DNA of 64,000 bases from assembly GCA_027922465.2 (NCBI GenBank), contig BQMF02000044.1, positions 744,001 through 808,000 on the forward strand, read 5' to 3'. This DNA is from Turritopsis dohrnii (Eukaryota > Cnidaria > Hydrozoa > Anthoathecata > Oceaniidae). This document shows positions 1 through 12,013 of the stretch, in pieces (the first letter of the stretch is position 1; each line of letters begins with the position of its first letter). A model generated the notes under the pieces. That model worked only from the letters and a program-made list of their open reading frames with translations. It ran no database searches and was not told where the DNA came from. The translations under genes and the position numbers were made by a program.

Positions 1-1934
1 TGATCATTTCTGATTTCAAAGTAATTACGGAAGTAAATCATATACATACTTCAAACATTAACGAATTGATATCAATCTTCCCAATTACGAGTGGACTAAT
101 TGTAAACAAAAAAGTAAACAAAAATTTTGATCATGAAAAATACATGATCCAAAACCGCAAGTTGAATGTTTTTTACAGGATGTGAAGTGTCTCGAATTAA
201 TTATATATCAAAATTAGGAAGGCTGTAGTTAGAGACATTGATAACCTAAAAACTACAGATCACCGACAATCAACAATACTGCAATTCAAAGCATTATACA
301 AGCACATAAGCTTAAAATAGCTAGAGTGAAACATTAAAGATAAAGTGATGCTGAGTAGACAGACATTTAGAGCTGAGGTGGAACTTAAGCTGAGCTGTAC
401 GTATCCAGAGCTTAAAAAGCATTACAGCCCACACATGAAACAAACAATGATCTTTTTTTAGAAAAAATCTCAGACATTAATCTCAAAAACAAAACGTACC
501 TTTTTCATTCTGTTTATAAAACAAAACGAAAAATCACCATTGAATCATAATGATTCATAATATATGATAATAATAAACTACTGCTACAGATTTTATTCTT
601 CATTTTCAGTTTTATTAATGTGCATCTTCTTTAATTATACTGACTAAAAATCCTTTGGGATCCTTTTGGTTGGTTCTTTGTTACGAGTTTCTTCGACTGA
701 AATGCGTGACTTTGGCTTCGTGTAATCATTCGCACGAGATTTCAAAAAACCGCTAGGTTTGGACAATAAGAAGAAGAAAAAGAACAGAGCCGCTTTTAAG
801 GTATTTCTTGCTTTCGCAGAAATCCAATTAAAATATTGTTTATCTTGGAAGTGAACACCCAAGCCATTATTCTCTTTTAAGTTTGGTTGTTACAATATGC
901 ATATAAACATTTTTAAGAACAATAAAGTCCATCTAATTTGTATAAATTACTGCAATCAAACCTTGACAATGAAAGCCATAACATTGTTTCACTTTTTATC
1001 GTGAATTAAATAAAGGTTATTATAAGCATCTCTAATTGTTATGGTTATTTTCGAAAAAGGACATTTAACTTCTATCATTTTTACACTACTTCCTTTGTTG
1101 GAAACGATACCTTCAAGACTTGCACCTAAACAAGGATACTTAGAATTTATAAGAAAACTACATTTAGTGACTGAATTTTCAGAAAGTTCTTCTTATTTTC
1201 TTTGCCCCATTCATAAAACTTTGACTGGAACTTCTGTGTTTGTAAAAGTTTTCGGCATAGTGATTTTGGGAAAAGTGTATGTTGTCTGCTTGTGACTGTA
1301 CCAAATTTCGAGGCAGCGATTTGTTTTTTTCTTTCATCATGACATCTATTTAGAAGATGCCTGAATCAATGTAGCTTCTTCAATTTCTCTAAGGTCATCT
1401 TTTTCTACAATGAATTGTTACAAATAAATTTTTGTTGTGGTAAAGTCAGCTTTGTTAAATCTACGTTATTAGAGCCAATTATGGGATTGCATTGCGAGAA
1501 TTTTTGGGTGTGTTACAGAAATACTTGTTTTATGTCGGACGGACAAATCGATACTTAGGGCTATATAAAAAACAGCACGTTTATGATACAATATCAAGCA
1601 AACGTTTTTTGAAAATATACTAGAAAAGACTTTACAAAATTCCAAAACATGGGTCAAAAATTATTGAACGAACAGTTATAGTGTCGGATGGACAAAATGC
1701 TAATACTTTTGTAACAGACCCTTTTGTTACTTGAAGCATTGTCGTTATTACTCCCATATTTCTTAACAGATGTGTCAAAAAATGTACATGGTTTTGTAAT
1801 TGTTTCCTTGTAATAATTTCCAAATAAAAGGCCTTTTCCAATAGATGGCAAATCCTTCTAAGCTTTATGATTTTTTCCTCATTAGGTGGATGTACAAATA
1901 GTGGCGGGGCACAAAATTCTCTGTTCCTAGTTAC

Positions 1935-2045
1935 AACTGTTACACCGACAAATCTATTAACTCCGACAAATGAAGTAACTCCGAAAGTTCTACGACAAAT
2001 GTAGTAACTCCGACAAATGTAGTAAACCTAAGTCAAATGTAGTAA
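1935..2045 (+). repeat. Minisatellite, about 18-bp unit
   Basis: About five to six imperfect copies of a unit close to ACTCCGACAAATGTAGTA follow one another. The same array is present in duplication copy 2 at about 31545-31655. Every unit carries TAG TAA, so the array is not coding in that frame. Confidence 0.75.
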
Positions 2046-2059
2046 ACGCCTTTAAGGTT

Positions 2060-2405
2060 AAAATGAGTCATAATTAGACCAAACATATGAAGGTCTTTAA
2101 CAAGTAACTTTTTAAGGGCTATCAGGTAGCTGTTTAATAAACCTCGAATTTGAGCATGCGCAGTAAGAGCCTGTTAATGCAAGTAAAAACAGTCATGATT
2201 AGGCAAACCACATGAACGTCTCCATCAAGTAGCTTAGTAAGGGCAGTCAAGTATCCATATAGTAAAACCCAAAATTGCGCATGCGCATTAAAAATCGCTA
2301 ATGTGAGCTAAATAAGCCGTTATTAGGCATAACTCATCGAGGTCTTCATTACATAATTTTTCAAGTGCTATTAAGTGGTCATTTAATAAAACCCAAGAAC
2401 GAAAC
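2060..2405 (+). repeat. Three imperfect ~123-bp tandem units
   Basis: Units begin near 2060, 2184 and 2308. Each contains, in order, a word like AGTCATNATTAGGC, a CAT-rich stretch, AAGTAGCTTAGTAAGGGC or a variant, and (A)ATAAAACCC. The first two end with GAGCATGCGCAGT or GCGCATGCGCATT; the third lacks this palindromic end. Units are clearly diverged from each other but almost identical between the two segmental copies, so they predate the large duplication. Confidence 0.7.
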
Positions 2406-3686
2406 ATTCAGGGAGCATCATTTCAAATTAAGTTTGGGTAAATTTCATAAGTGCATACATGTTTTCAGAGTACACGGTAGACATGCGTAAATGCTGTACA
2501 ATATTAATTTGCTGTTTTGAACTAAACAGTCCCATTACCTGCGATCCTACTCTACTACAAAAAGTACAGTACCACCGGTATAATATGAAATGTTTGCTTG
2601 GTATATATTGTGACGAGTATATATAGGAAGCATCTAGACCTTTTCTGGAATAGTATTGCATGACGGTAATTGTAGTTGTGTATTTTCTAGACAAATGAAC
2701 TGCACTGTGAAAATTTGCCAGCGAATTCGTCTAGTGGAAATCCCCTTTAAAATGTCAGCATTAAGTTTGCGTCAATTTTGTACATACTTTATGCATTTCT
2801 CTAATTCTGAAAATTTGCTACTTTTCTGCAAACGTTTCTGCATTCACTGAGTTGCATTTTTTACTGTCTCCTAAAATGTTCAAACGTATTTATGAACAGG
2901 CAGTATAATAGTACAATCCAATGATGTTCAACGATGATAACCAAAGTGGTATGTTAGTGCGTCCACAGTGTAAACACATTGTAAAAGAAGAAAAAATTTT
3001 ATGTCGCAAATGAAGAATAACCACTTGGCTTAGTCTCGTTGTCAAAACATCACCAGTCGTGCTCTAATAATTATTACAACTTCACCTACTCGGGAGGAGC
3101 AAATATACTGAAATTCTCGTTGGTACAATTTTTTGATTAATATTTAAATGACATTATTGACGAAATCACTGTATAAGGGAAAACTTCCTTCCGTGATAGT
3201 ATGTGTTACAGAGAACGGAAATATACTTGTAATATGAACTTCTTTTCGCTCAAAAACATTACATGATACAAAAACGGAAAACTACACTTTAATAATAATT
3301 TAATAATACTTCAGTAGCAATCACTTATAACCGCAAATAACCACAGAAAACGATTAAATTCGCTTAATACCTGCAAGAAACTTAATTAATCAAATTAATC
3401 AATTTTTAAAATAAGATCTTGACAGATAGAAAAATTGAAATGTCATTTGTCTATGTTCATCTGTTAACATGAAAAACGAATGCTAAAAACATGTAGCTAG
3501 TAGCACTACATTCCATTGTATCTATTTTCGTTTCATTTGCAGAAATCCGGAAATACAAATTGCATTGATGATCACAATGCATATATATTTCGCCACATAA
3601 TGTCTACAGGTTTCATTTTATTATAGAACTGCAATAGGAAAAGAAAGAAGAAAAAAGACGGTTGTAAAAGGTTTGATTGTGGCGAA

Positions 3687-3965
3687 ATGTCTAATTCCTT
3701 CAAAGAAACCACACAAGATGAAGTCGGATTTTATTACAAAGATCATAAAGAGAGATTTGCTTATTGTATCAGAAGCTTTGACATTCCACGATACATGATA
3801 GGACAGAAAGTTTTTAACAGAGAAGATGATGGTGGTATTGAATACTATATCGTCAACCGTCAAGTGAGCACGAAAGAAAGATGTGTTGTACGAGAAAACG
3901 CCTATGATGGAGATGTTCATTATGTACTCACCACAGATTTTAAAACAGAACGAAACAGCATTTAA
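3687..3965 (+). CDS. Hypothetical 92-aa ORF in duplication copy 1
   Basis: This is an open frame of 92 codons starting at ATG and ending in TAA. It is charged and rich in D/E/K/R/Y, with no signal peptide, membrane segment or motif that I recognise. The same ORF is kept at full length in duplication copy 2 (35651-35929). The two copies differ at several codons, and most changes I can see alter the amino acid (K to R, K to I, G to D, V to I twice, E to K). That argues against strong purifying selection. It could be an exon of a duplicated gene or a chance ORF that has not yet decayed. Confidence 0.3.
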   Translation: MSNSFKETTQDEVGFYYKDHKERFAYCIRSFDIPRYMIGQKVFNREDDGGIEYYIVNRQVSTKERCVVRENAYDGDVHYVLTTDFKTERNSI

Positions 3966-4423
3966 TTGTTTGAGACACTTGCATAGTTGTAGCCATAACT
4001 TTCATGACGCAATAAAAAATACATTTCAAAACTACCTAATTGTATATTATTGCCATAACCTTTTATATAATGTCTCTAATTTCACCCATCGCAAAAATTC
4101 GTCTAACGACATTTAGTCACAAACAGCGCTGGGTATACCGGGAAAGCCTATTGCTTTATACAACTCGATTGAAAGATTCATTACACACCCACTTCAGAGT
4201 TAAAAATTGCTAAACAAGAAATGAGGCCATTAAAGTCCAGCATGTAAATAACATTTCTCATTCTGATGTTAACCTAAACACTTAACTCTAACATTTTTAC
4301 ACGTGGCTTTAATTCATTCTTTACAAAATAGCGGAAATAAGTAAAAGTCTTGCATTCTGTGCTAGTATTCCATTGTTTTAGGCAATACATACCATAAAGT
4401 CTAACAAAAATGTTCGAAAGAAC

Positions 4424-5802
4424 TAGACTAGATTTTGTGTTGCAATGGAAATAGAATTTTATCTCTAAATAAACAAATCAAAAAATTTCTCATCTATGTT
4501 TAATATTTTCTGTTTTACCAGGTTCTGTTCATTTGGTTGTAAGAGTTTCATTTAGCTTCTTTATTTTAATTTATTACTATTATTGTTATTTATTATCATC
4601 TAAAGAATTTTCATTTAATCACACGTTATTGGTCAGCGCGTTAAGCAGCTGATCTTTCATTAGCGTTTGTCCGTCCCATGTCCACAGTGCTAGCCTGGAG
4701 TCCTCATTAAAAGCTGATAGCACTTGGTAGAATAGAGGCTATTTGTTAATCGTGGCTTAATTCAGATTTTTCAGATAATTTATAATTACAGTTATTTCAT
4801 CAGGGTGAGTGCGGCCTCAAATTATAACATGAGTTTTACGGTTTGCCCAACACACTGATATCATTTTGGAAATAAAAGCTAAAGGAAAGGGTCATTTTAC
4901 ACCAGAGAAGTAAAGAAATTCGTAATATTATCACCGTATATTATAATTGAACCTGTTATTATTATACTGTTCAGTTTTGTGCTATATATTGGTCAGACAT
5001 GGAGATAGAGAGAGCTCTGCTGCCTCCAAAAAGGACCTCTGATATTACATCGGATATGTATATGTTATTTTTTATGTATTCATACAATTGTGTCCATCAA
5101 TATAGGCAAGTTTTCAATATTACACTATCCTGTCTAAAATAAAAATTTATGCACACAAAAATAAAATGTGTATGTAGAAATCTATATTATCTAGTCATCC
5201 ACAAAAATTAATAGACATTATTTTGAAGTTTATAAAGCATTTAGTTACCTGTGGTGAAAGTGCATAGTGCACTAATCCAAAATGACTCTAACAATGATAC
5301 CTATTCTGTGTTTGTTGTAATGTAGTAATGTAGTAATCATCAGGCAAAAGAACAAAATATAATACGTTTGTAAACTCTACATCATCAAGTTCGACATGAA
5401 CGTTGTCTTTTCAATATCAACATTGAACAAATGAACAAATTACCTATGTGGAGTCATTATGAGTCTCTTCACTTATTTATAGTCTTGTCATTTTTCTTAT
5501 CACTTATATTTTTTGTATCGTAAATGTGTGTCTCTGCATGACCAGCAGTTTCTTTTGTTTTATTAATCTTAAATAATCGGCAGTTCTATTGCATGCCTTT
5601 TTTTATTTTCAGTGAAGAAAGGCAAAAATGTATGAATGGTGGTGCATTACCACTCATACAAGCTCATGCTAGTTTTTAACATTATCAGTTATTTTTAGTC
5701 ATTCCTTTGCAGAATTCATCTTTGTAATGTGTGTGAGAAGCTTGCTTTTGAACTCATTGTAATCATTAGAATAAAGGTCTACGTGAAATTTTGCGAAGTA
5801 CG
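4424..5802. other. AT-rich non-coding stretch
   Basis: I see no gene, terminal-repeat pair or array here beyond a short TGTAGTAA triplication near 5322. It lies between the end of duplication copy 1 and the MITE at 5807. Confidence 0.6.
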
Positions 5803-5806
5803 TTAA

Positions 5807-6188
5807 GGGGATTTTTTTGCTTGGACTAACTTTGCAAACCAAGGTTTGAAAACGTTTTGCATGGATTTATTTTTCCGAGTCTGAGCTTCTCAAGGAAAAT
5901 GTTTAGATTTGATTTTGCGAATGTGCACAAAGTGCAATGTGTGTATTTTATAATTAAGCTTAGAGGTAGCAGCGAAAATCACCATTTCCATGCCTGCCAC
6001 ATTGCAAATCCAATGGGTGCTTGATAAGTGTTAATAGACACTGAGCCAAAAATTGAGCAAATAAAATCATCAAATTTTGCCTGGATTATTTTTTGCCAAT
6101 CGCTCATATGTCTTGATGTTTTGCGTGGATTTATTTTTGCGAATTTGGGCAAAAGTCGCAAAAACTAATGCACACAAAAAAAATCCCC
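5807..6188. mobile_element. MITE with TTAA target duplication
   Basis: Left end GGGGATTTTTTTGC and right end AAAAAAAATCCCC are inverted repeats, each directly flanked by TTAA (5803-5806 and 6189-6192). A longer imperfect arm follows: words like TTTTGC...GGATTTATTTTT on the left are matched inverted on the right near 6125-6165. The 382-bp length, absence of an ORF and TTAA target fit a non-autonomous piggyBac- or Kolobok-type element. The superfamily cannot be decided from the ends alone. Confidence 0.75.
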
Positions 6189-6292
6189 TTAAGCTTTTTT
6201 AAGGAATTGGTAACTTCTTTTGATTTTAATGCAATCCTGCATTTATTCGCCATCCGATTTTATTCAATTCACTTCAAAGACAATCGTATTTG

Positions 6293-7348
6293 TTACGGTA
6301 GCAGCGATAGCGAATACCGTATTAAAACACCCGTGGACTACTACTACTACTACTACTCCTCCTCCTCCGGCCGAAATGGCAGTTTAGTCTACGATTTAGA
6401 GTCTGCGAGTCCCCACTAAAAACTCAATATACATTCTAATGAACGAACATAGCCTTTTGAATTTTCGAAGGTTTTACATCACATACATTTAAAATACGTT
6501 TTCTTTGATATTTTATCACTTAATAGACCTTTCCCGAATCTCTGTTTAAACACCGTGTTATGGCCTAGCTTCTAAGTTTCGCCTCTTTTTCAAACTCTTA
6601 ATTTCTTCTAATTACTCCACTGGGGAACTGAAAAAACGAGTAACTATTACTTACTGAGAACATTATGCAACTAGAAAAACAATAAAGAACATAGAAACGA
6701 GGCGAAACTTAGAAGCTAGGCCATAACACGGTGTTTAAACAGAAATTCGGGAAAGGTGTATTGATGAAGGAATGGATATTAATCAAATAGGTCTACATAA
6801 AACTGGGACTTTTAGTTACTTATGGTTCTGAATCAATGAACTTTGGCACTTGAAAATAGATATGTTTTTTGTGTCAGTAAAGCACAGATCAGACTTTCTT
6901 ATTACTTTCTTCGTTTGTTAGCTATCTGTTCTGTCTTTGAACATCAAGGTTTTCAAAAATCGAGTTAAAAAAAGGCAGTTGTCTGTTTGAATTCATTTTC
7001 GGTTTCAAAAAGTTATAATTCAAAACATACATTTTTTTTTTCGAAGAAACGCGTTTTTTTTCCTACATAAGCTGTTATAAAAAAACGTACGTCATAAACA
7101 GCTCATGCATGTATAATTCTTTTGTCTTCTAATAAATTGAATTGCTGGTGTGTTACGATTAGACCCTATTTACACGAGTTAGTAATTTTAAACATTATAC
7201 TATCGTTTATGCCTGTTTTCCACCAGTAAGATATCTCAAGAAATAACATTTACAGAACGTTTAAGAACTTTAAGTAAAATTTCAAATTTAAAAGTATTCT
7301 TGTGGCAAGTTCTTTTGCTGCTACCGTTTTGCGCCATCTGGCTCTTGT
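6293..7348 (+). mobile_element. 820-bp dispersed repeat, copy A
   Basis: The left end is TTACGGTAGCAGCG and the right end is GCTGCTACCG...GGCTCTTGT, so a short inverted word ACGGTAGCAGC lies at or near both ends. Other copies are at 9593-10410 (direct), 40932-41325 plus 47629-47984 (inverted, split) and 62084-62157 (end only). Near the left end is a (CTA)n-like tract. No coding frame is shared among copies, so this is a non-autonomous DNA element of unknown family. Copy A is interrupted by a 235-bp MITE at 6525. Confidence 0.85.
6525..6759. mobile_element. MITE nested in repeat copy A
   Basis: The ends AGACCTTTCCCGAA and TTCGGGAAAGGTGT continue into about 60 bp of near-perfect inverted repeat, which includes the matched words CACCGTGTTATGGCC and CTTCTAAGTTTCGCCTC. 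Copy B of the host repeat has the uninterrupted site (CTTAATTGATG near 9818-9824), which shows a 2-bp AT target duplication. A related MITE with AGACNTTTTCGGAAA ends lies at 63021-63222. Confidence 0.85.
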
Positions 7349-9592
7349 TTCATTTGTAATGTCCTTAGATAGCATAGATGAAAATCAATTGATAAGTGTT
7401 TGTATCTTTAATTTCTGGATAAACATTTTATTGAATTAAGTTTTGTTGCACAATTTGGACACAATTTTGAGACCAGACCTGTTTGGTTTTATCATTGAAT
7501 GTCTTATTCCTACTATTTCTTCATTATTACAGTTATCGCCCATGAATTCCTATTTTGACCTTCCTGGAACAAAAACGTGGTTTTTCCATTTTTCAACAAA
7601 GCGCTGACCTTCAGGCGTCTTGGCCTCTTGTTATCTATTTTATTAACCCATGGAAAAGGAACACACGTTTTTTGTTCACTCACCTTTTGACATTTTGAGT
7701 ATCAAGATGCAGCATGTAATTGTTTTGGAGACAAGTTTCCCAAGTCCTCAAGTATTATTTTTTGGACTCAAGTTTTCAAACATCAAGTATCATTTCCACA
7801 ATTTTTTTTTACACTTTGATTATCTGGTAGGTTTTACTTTCCTTATTTTTGCTTGTCAGTCATTTTGTTTTGGGTGTGTTCCTGAGTTAGACTTACTTTG
7901 AACATACATGTCACGTTGCAAAATTGTCAGTGTTTAACCCAGTGTGCACCACAGCTTTATGTCCACTGACCCAAGCCAATAAAAAAAAGATTTTGGCCAC
8001 ATGCTTTGTTCATTTTTGACAATTTTGCAACTGATGAACTCAATTTGTTGTATCAGCTCTATGAATGCTAGCTTGATATAACGCAACAAGCGCAGTCCGC
8101 CGTCAATCCCAACCCATAAGTACGTATATAAACCTATACCAAATAAAACATGACCAGCAACAACCTGCTACTGTTATTTCTATGTCTCTATGTAAAGCCA
8201 AATCTCCATTCAGGAAATTTCGAGCGTGAGACTGATTATGCTCGAGCACTATTGGTCAGGGTGCAATCTGCAGCCAATCAAGATTTCCCTGGAAACGTGT
8301 GACATGAATGAAGAAATATGAAGAATATTACATACCCGCTAGTAAACCATTTTGCATATCCACGGACATATCGAAATATTTATCTCCGAAATGGTTTTTG
8401 CAGCGAAAAATCGACCCGGACATTTGGGAAGGTCGGTCTCTTAATTTTCGTTTTCCAAACAGTGGCGCGTTTTTCATCATTTGGTAATTTAAAAAAAAGT
8501 AAGTTCCTTAAGTTCTTTAGACGTTGTAAATTTTAGACATTTTAAAATGGTTTTACTGTTTTGCTTTTATATTTTAGACCTGAAGATGCTTGTTATAAGC
8601 GAAATATATCGTCAAAATAAATAATATAAACACACATTGTTGGATTGTTGTTGACTCATTGAAAAATTGTAACCACAATGTTTTTACCTTATAAACTCTT
8701 TATTTTTCCTTTTATGATTTGCGCAACCAACTGCTGCATACCAGGTCATCGTAAAACGTAAAAAAAGGCGCTTAAAAGCAGAAAGGTCGACTAACATGTT
8801 GTGTACACTATTTATTAAAGATTAGTTGAAGTAAATAAACGGGGGTCGAACATTTATTGAAACAAAGGTCTTGAAAATATTTGTTTTGCTATGTTTTTCC
8901 TCTTTCGTCGGTCTTCGTCTTACACTTTGTGACATAATGAGGTATCATACTCAAAAAATGGCTGCCGAAGAAAGTGTTTTCGGCGAAGATTATGAAAATA
9001 AATAATTGAATATATAACTTCTGTGATCAAATCTTTCAATATCAATGTGATTTTCGGATTAAGTGAGTTATTTAGCATCGATATACAAGTACTTTGTCTT
9101 TTATCAGACGTAACCTAATAAAATGAACGATGGTGGTTACAAGAGAAATAGAATATCTTATTAAAACTCAGGGAGTATCAAGACATTTTGAGTTGGGGTT
9201 TAAGTCTGTATTATCTTGCAAAGAAAGTTTTTGAAAAATACTACCTCTAGATTGACTATAAAAGCACCCAAGACCTATAATTTCAACATCATTTTCATCC
9301 ATAAAGTTGTATTTCAGAGCCAATGCTCTAATTTTTTTTGGCTATTTGGACTAATTAGGGCCAAAAAAATTTGCTAGCCACAATTTCGGGTGATCCCTGA
9401 AAACAAAAACAACACAAAAACGTTTTGCTAATTCAAAATAAAAAAACAGCTACAAAATATATACAGTTTCATTTTTAAGAATCGCGAGGCTCAAGTTCGT
9501 CAAAATTTAAAACTATTTTAAGAATCACAGAGATTAATTGGTGTCATAACCCAACAGCAACGTCTTTTTGAGACTTATTAAGACACAGGTTA
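7349..9592. other. Non-coding stretch
   Basis: Nothing recognisable as a gene or complete element is visible. Open frames at 7650-7901 and 8318-8536 are low-complexity and have no recognisable domain. The only structured spot is the hairpin at 8567-8616. Confidence 0.55.
8567..8616 (+). other. Hairpin with hammerhead-like core words
   Basis: TATATTT (8567-8573) can pair with AAATATA (about 8604-8610). Between them lies CTGAAGA, then a small stem GCTT-GTTAT-AAGC, then GAAA. CTGANGA-stem-GAAA is the conserved core order of a hammerhead ribozyme, known in Penelope-like retroelements. A clear third stem and cleavage triplet are not visible, so it may only be a retroelement 3' hairpin. Confidence 0.3.
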
Positions 9593-10410
9593 TTACGGTA
9601 GCAGCGTAAGCGAATACCGTATTAAAACACCCTTGGATTCCTACTACTACTACTACTAATATGGCCGAAACGGCAGTTTTTAGCCTACCATTTAGAGTAT
9701 GCAAGTCCCCACTAAAAACTCAATATACATTCTAATGAACGAACGCAGCCTTTTGAATTTTCGAAGGTTTTCAATCACATACATTTAAAATACGTTTTCT
9801 TTGATATTTTATCACTTAATTGATGAAGGAGTGGATATTAATCAAATAGGTCTACATAAAACTGGGACTTTTAGTTACTTTTATGGTACTGAATCAATGA
9901 ACTTTGGCACTTGAAAATAGATATGTTTTTTGTGTCAGTAAAGCACAGATCAGACTTTCTTATTACTTTCTACGTTTGTTAGCTATCTGTTCTGTCTTTG
10001 AACATCAAGGTTTTCAAAAATCGAGTTAAAAAAAAGGCAGTTATCTGTTTGAATTCATTTTCGGTTTCAAAAAATTATAATTCAAAACATACAAATTTTT
10101 TTTGAAAAAACGCGTTTTTTTTTCTACATAAGCTCTTATAAAAAAAACGTACGTTATAAACAGCTCATGCATGTATAATTCTTTTGTCTTTTAATAAATT
10201 AAATTGCTGGTGTGTTGCGATTAGACCCTATTTACACGAGTTAGTAATTTTAAACATTATAATACCGTGTATGCCTGTTTTCCACCAGTAAGATATCTCA
10301 AGAAATAACGTTTACAGAACGTTTAAGAACTTTAAGTAAAATTTCAAATTTAAAAGTATTCTTGTGGCAAGTACTTTTGCTGCTACCGTTTTGCGCCATC
10401 TGGCTCTTGT
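9593..10410 (+). mobile_element. 820-bp dispersed repeat, copy B
   Basis: This is an uninterrupted copy of the repeat at 6293-7348, with the same TTACGGTAGCAGCG start and GGCTCTTGT end. It preserves the empty sites for two later insertions seen in other copies: the 235-bp MITE of copy A and the 6.3-kb element of copy C. It is therefore the key reference copy for defining target duplications. Confidence 0.9.
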
Positions 10411-11906
10411 ATTGTTATTAAAATAGATAAACAATAGCATGAATAAAATGAAAAGTATTGTCATTTCTTTCGTACCCAGTTAAAATATTTCGCCCGATAA
10501 AAGTGAGACATTTTTTGCTAGGTGATGAAACGTTTACCCGACAACAATTTTTTTACCCACAAAGTTGATGTCCAACGAATTTTTCGGCAAGAAGGTATAA
10601 CCAAAATGTTAGCAGGAAAAATGCTGATGATTTATATCGCCGTATATCAAGAGAAGTTAATATATACCCAGCCGGCGCATTTCCTAACAAAACTTTGCGA
10701 AGGAGTGCATTTCTATATAAATATACACGCAATTCCAATAAAACTTCTCTCCGTCACAGCAACTTTTTAGCGATTTTGCCGACTGGGTAGTCCAACTGGA
10801 GATTTCCAACCTCGTACCCAGGGTTTCTTGCCTTTTCGATATACGGACGGCGGAGAAGAAGACCCTGGCGAACGCCGATTAAAATTGCAATCTGATTGGT
10901 CGAAGTATAAGCAAAGGCCGTTTGTTTGTTTTAAGAACATTCTGGAAATCGGAAATTTTTAGCTATGTCGGAAACATGGTCGAAAGTGGTGCGAAGAAAT
11001 TGCAAGTGTTTTTAGGAGCAATGATTTGCCATTTTATGACATCTCCAACGCTCTCTAATCTAAGGATTACTGATTTGTCTTAGTAACATAAATAATAATT
11101 ATGTAAACACTTAGTTAGCAACGTGCACAAGGTAATTTTTGATTCTTGGCCAGCTGCTGGCAAACAGTAAGCTACAAATGTATGTATTTCAAACACGAAT
11201 TATTGTTTTTGAAAGTCGTTGATAATTATTATTTCTTCCAACTCGTCTTATCTGTTAAACTTACAAAATTCAATAATAACAAACTGTTGTACATATTTCA
11301 CAAAGCATAAAATTGTGAAAATCTCAGGTAAATCTGATTGAATAAACCAGTGCAGTATATATTTTTATTATTTTTGTGATTTTGAGTATACATGTATTTT
11401 TGTAATATAGGTGTGGTTGTTTCAGAATCTGTATCCTAGATATTCATAAATGGCTGAAAAGAAAGTATCTTTGTTATGAATTTTGATAAGTTTTTACTGA
11501 ATAAACACAAAAGGTTTTTTCCTAAAAGAACATCTAGACTGTGAAGATAGTATGATATATATATGAGTATTATTATTATGTGAATGTAAACACAACAAGA
11601 TGTTTTGAAATTTTGAAGTATGACATGTATGTTTTGTATTACAAAAATATGACTGCAACTGACAAACATTTTCACTAGAAAATAATTTGAAAAATTTCAT
11701 ATTTTTCTGCAACAGTACGTGACAATATCTAATCCTCACTTAATCACACACAAGTTTTTACTTAAAAGTTTTCAATACATCTTATTAATTTAATACCACC
11801 TTTTATACAACACACAACAATATATATTACATAAATTACATGTAACAAAATTTTTAATTATAAACATATTTAAATTATGTATGCCAGTTTGCAAATATAT
11901 CATAAA

Positions 11907-12013
11907 ATAAAAGCAAAAGCTTTTCGATATTATCATCTCCAGTAAAATGTTCATTTAAAACATTTTACTTTTAGCACTGTAGATGATAATATATCGAAAA
12001 GCTTTTGCTTTAT
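11907..12013. repeat. 107-bp near-perfect hairpin
   Basis: AAGCAAAAGCTTTTCGATAT and the following TATCATCT are matched inverted by AGATGATAATATATCGAAAA and GCTTTTGCTT. An inner pair GTAAAATGTT and AACATTTTAC follows. It looks like a miniature foldback element inside the RecQ-carrying element. Confidence 0.8.

Larger units (their letters stand above)
1..4423 (+). repeat. Segmental duplication, copy 1
   Basis: This stretch is repeated in direct orientation at 29611-36427. The first about 2.4 kb is nearly identical: I noted about ten substitutions, for example at 298, 769, 900, 941, 1612, 1791, 1848 and 2305, against copy-2 positions offset by 29610. From about 2400 on, the two copies differ more and copy 2 has several extra insertions. 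Similarity stops at 4423, just after the word GTTCGAAAGAAC. The left edge is unknown because this copy starts at the window edge. It could be a real tandem or dispersed duplication, or two haplotypes placed in series by the assembly. Confidence 0.95.

Noticed and set aside
644..862. 72-codon minus-strand ORF kept in both segmental copies
   Set aside because: Poly-Phe tract from an A-rich run and no recognisable domain; identity is explained by the recent duplication.
1041..1295. 84-codon ORF identical in both segmental copies (also 30651-30905)
   Set aside because: The whole surrounding DNA is about 99.5% identical, so identity says nothing about selection, and no motif is seen.
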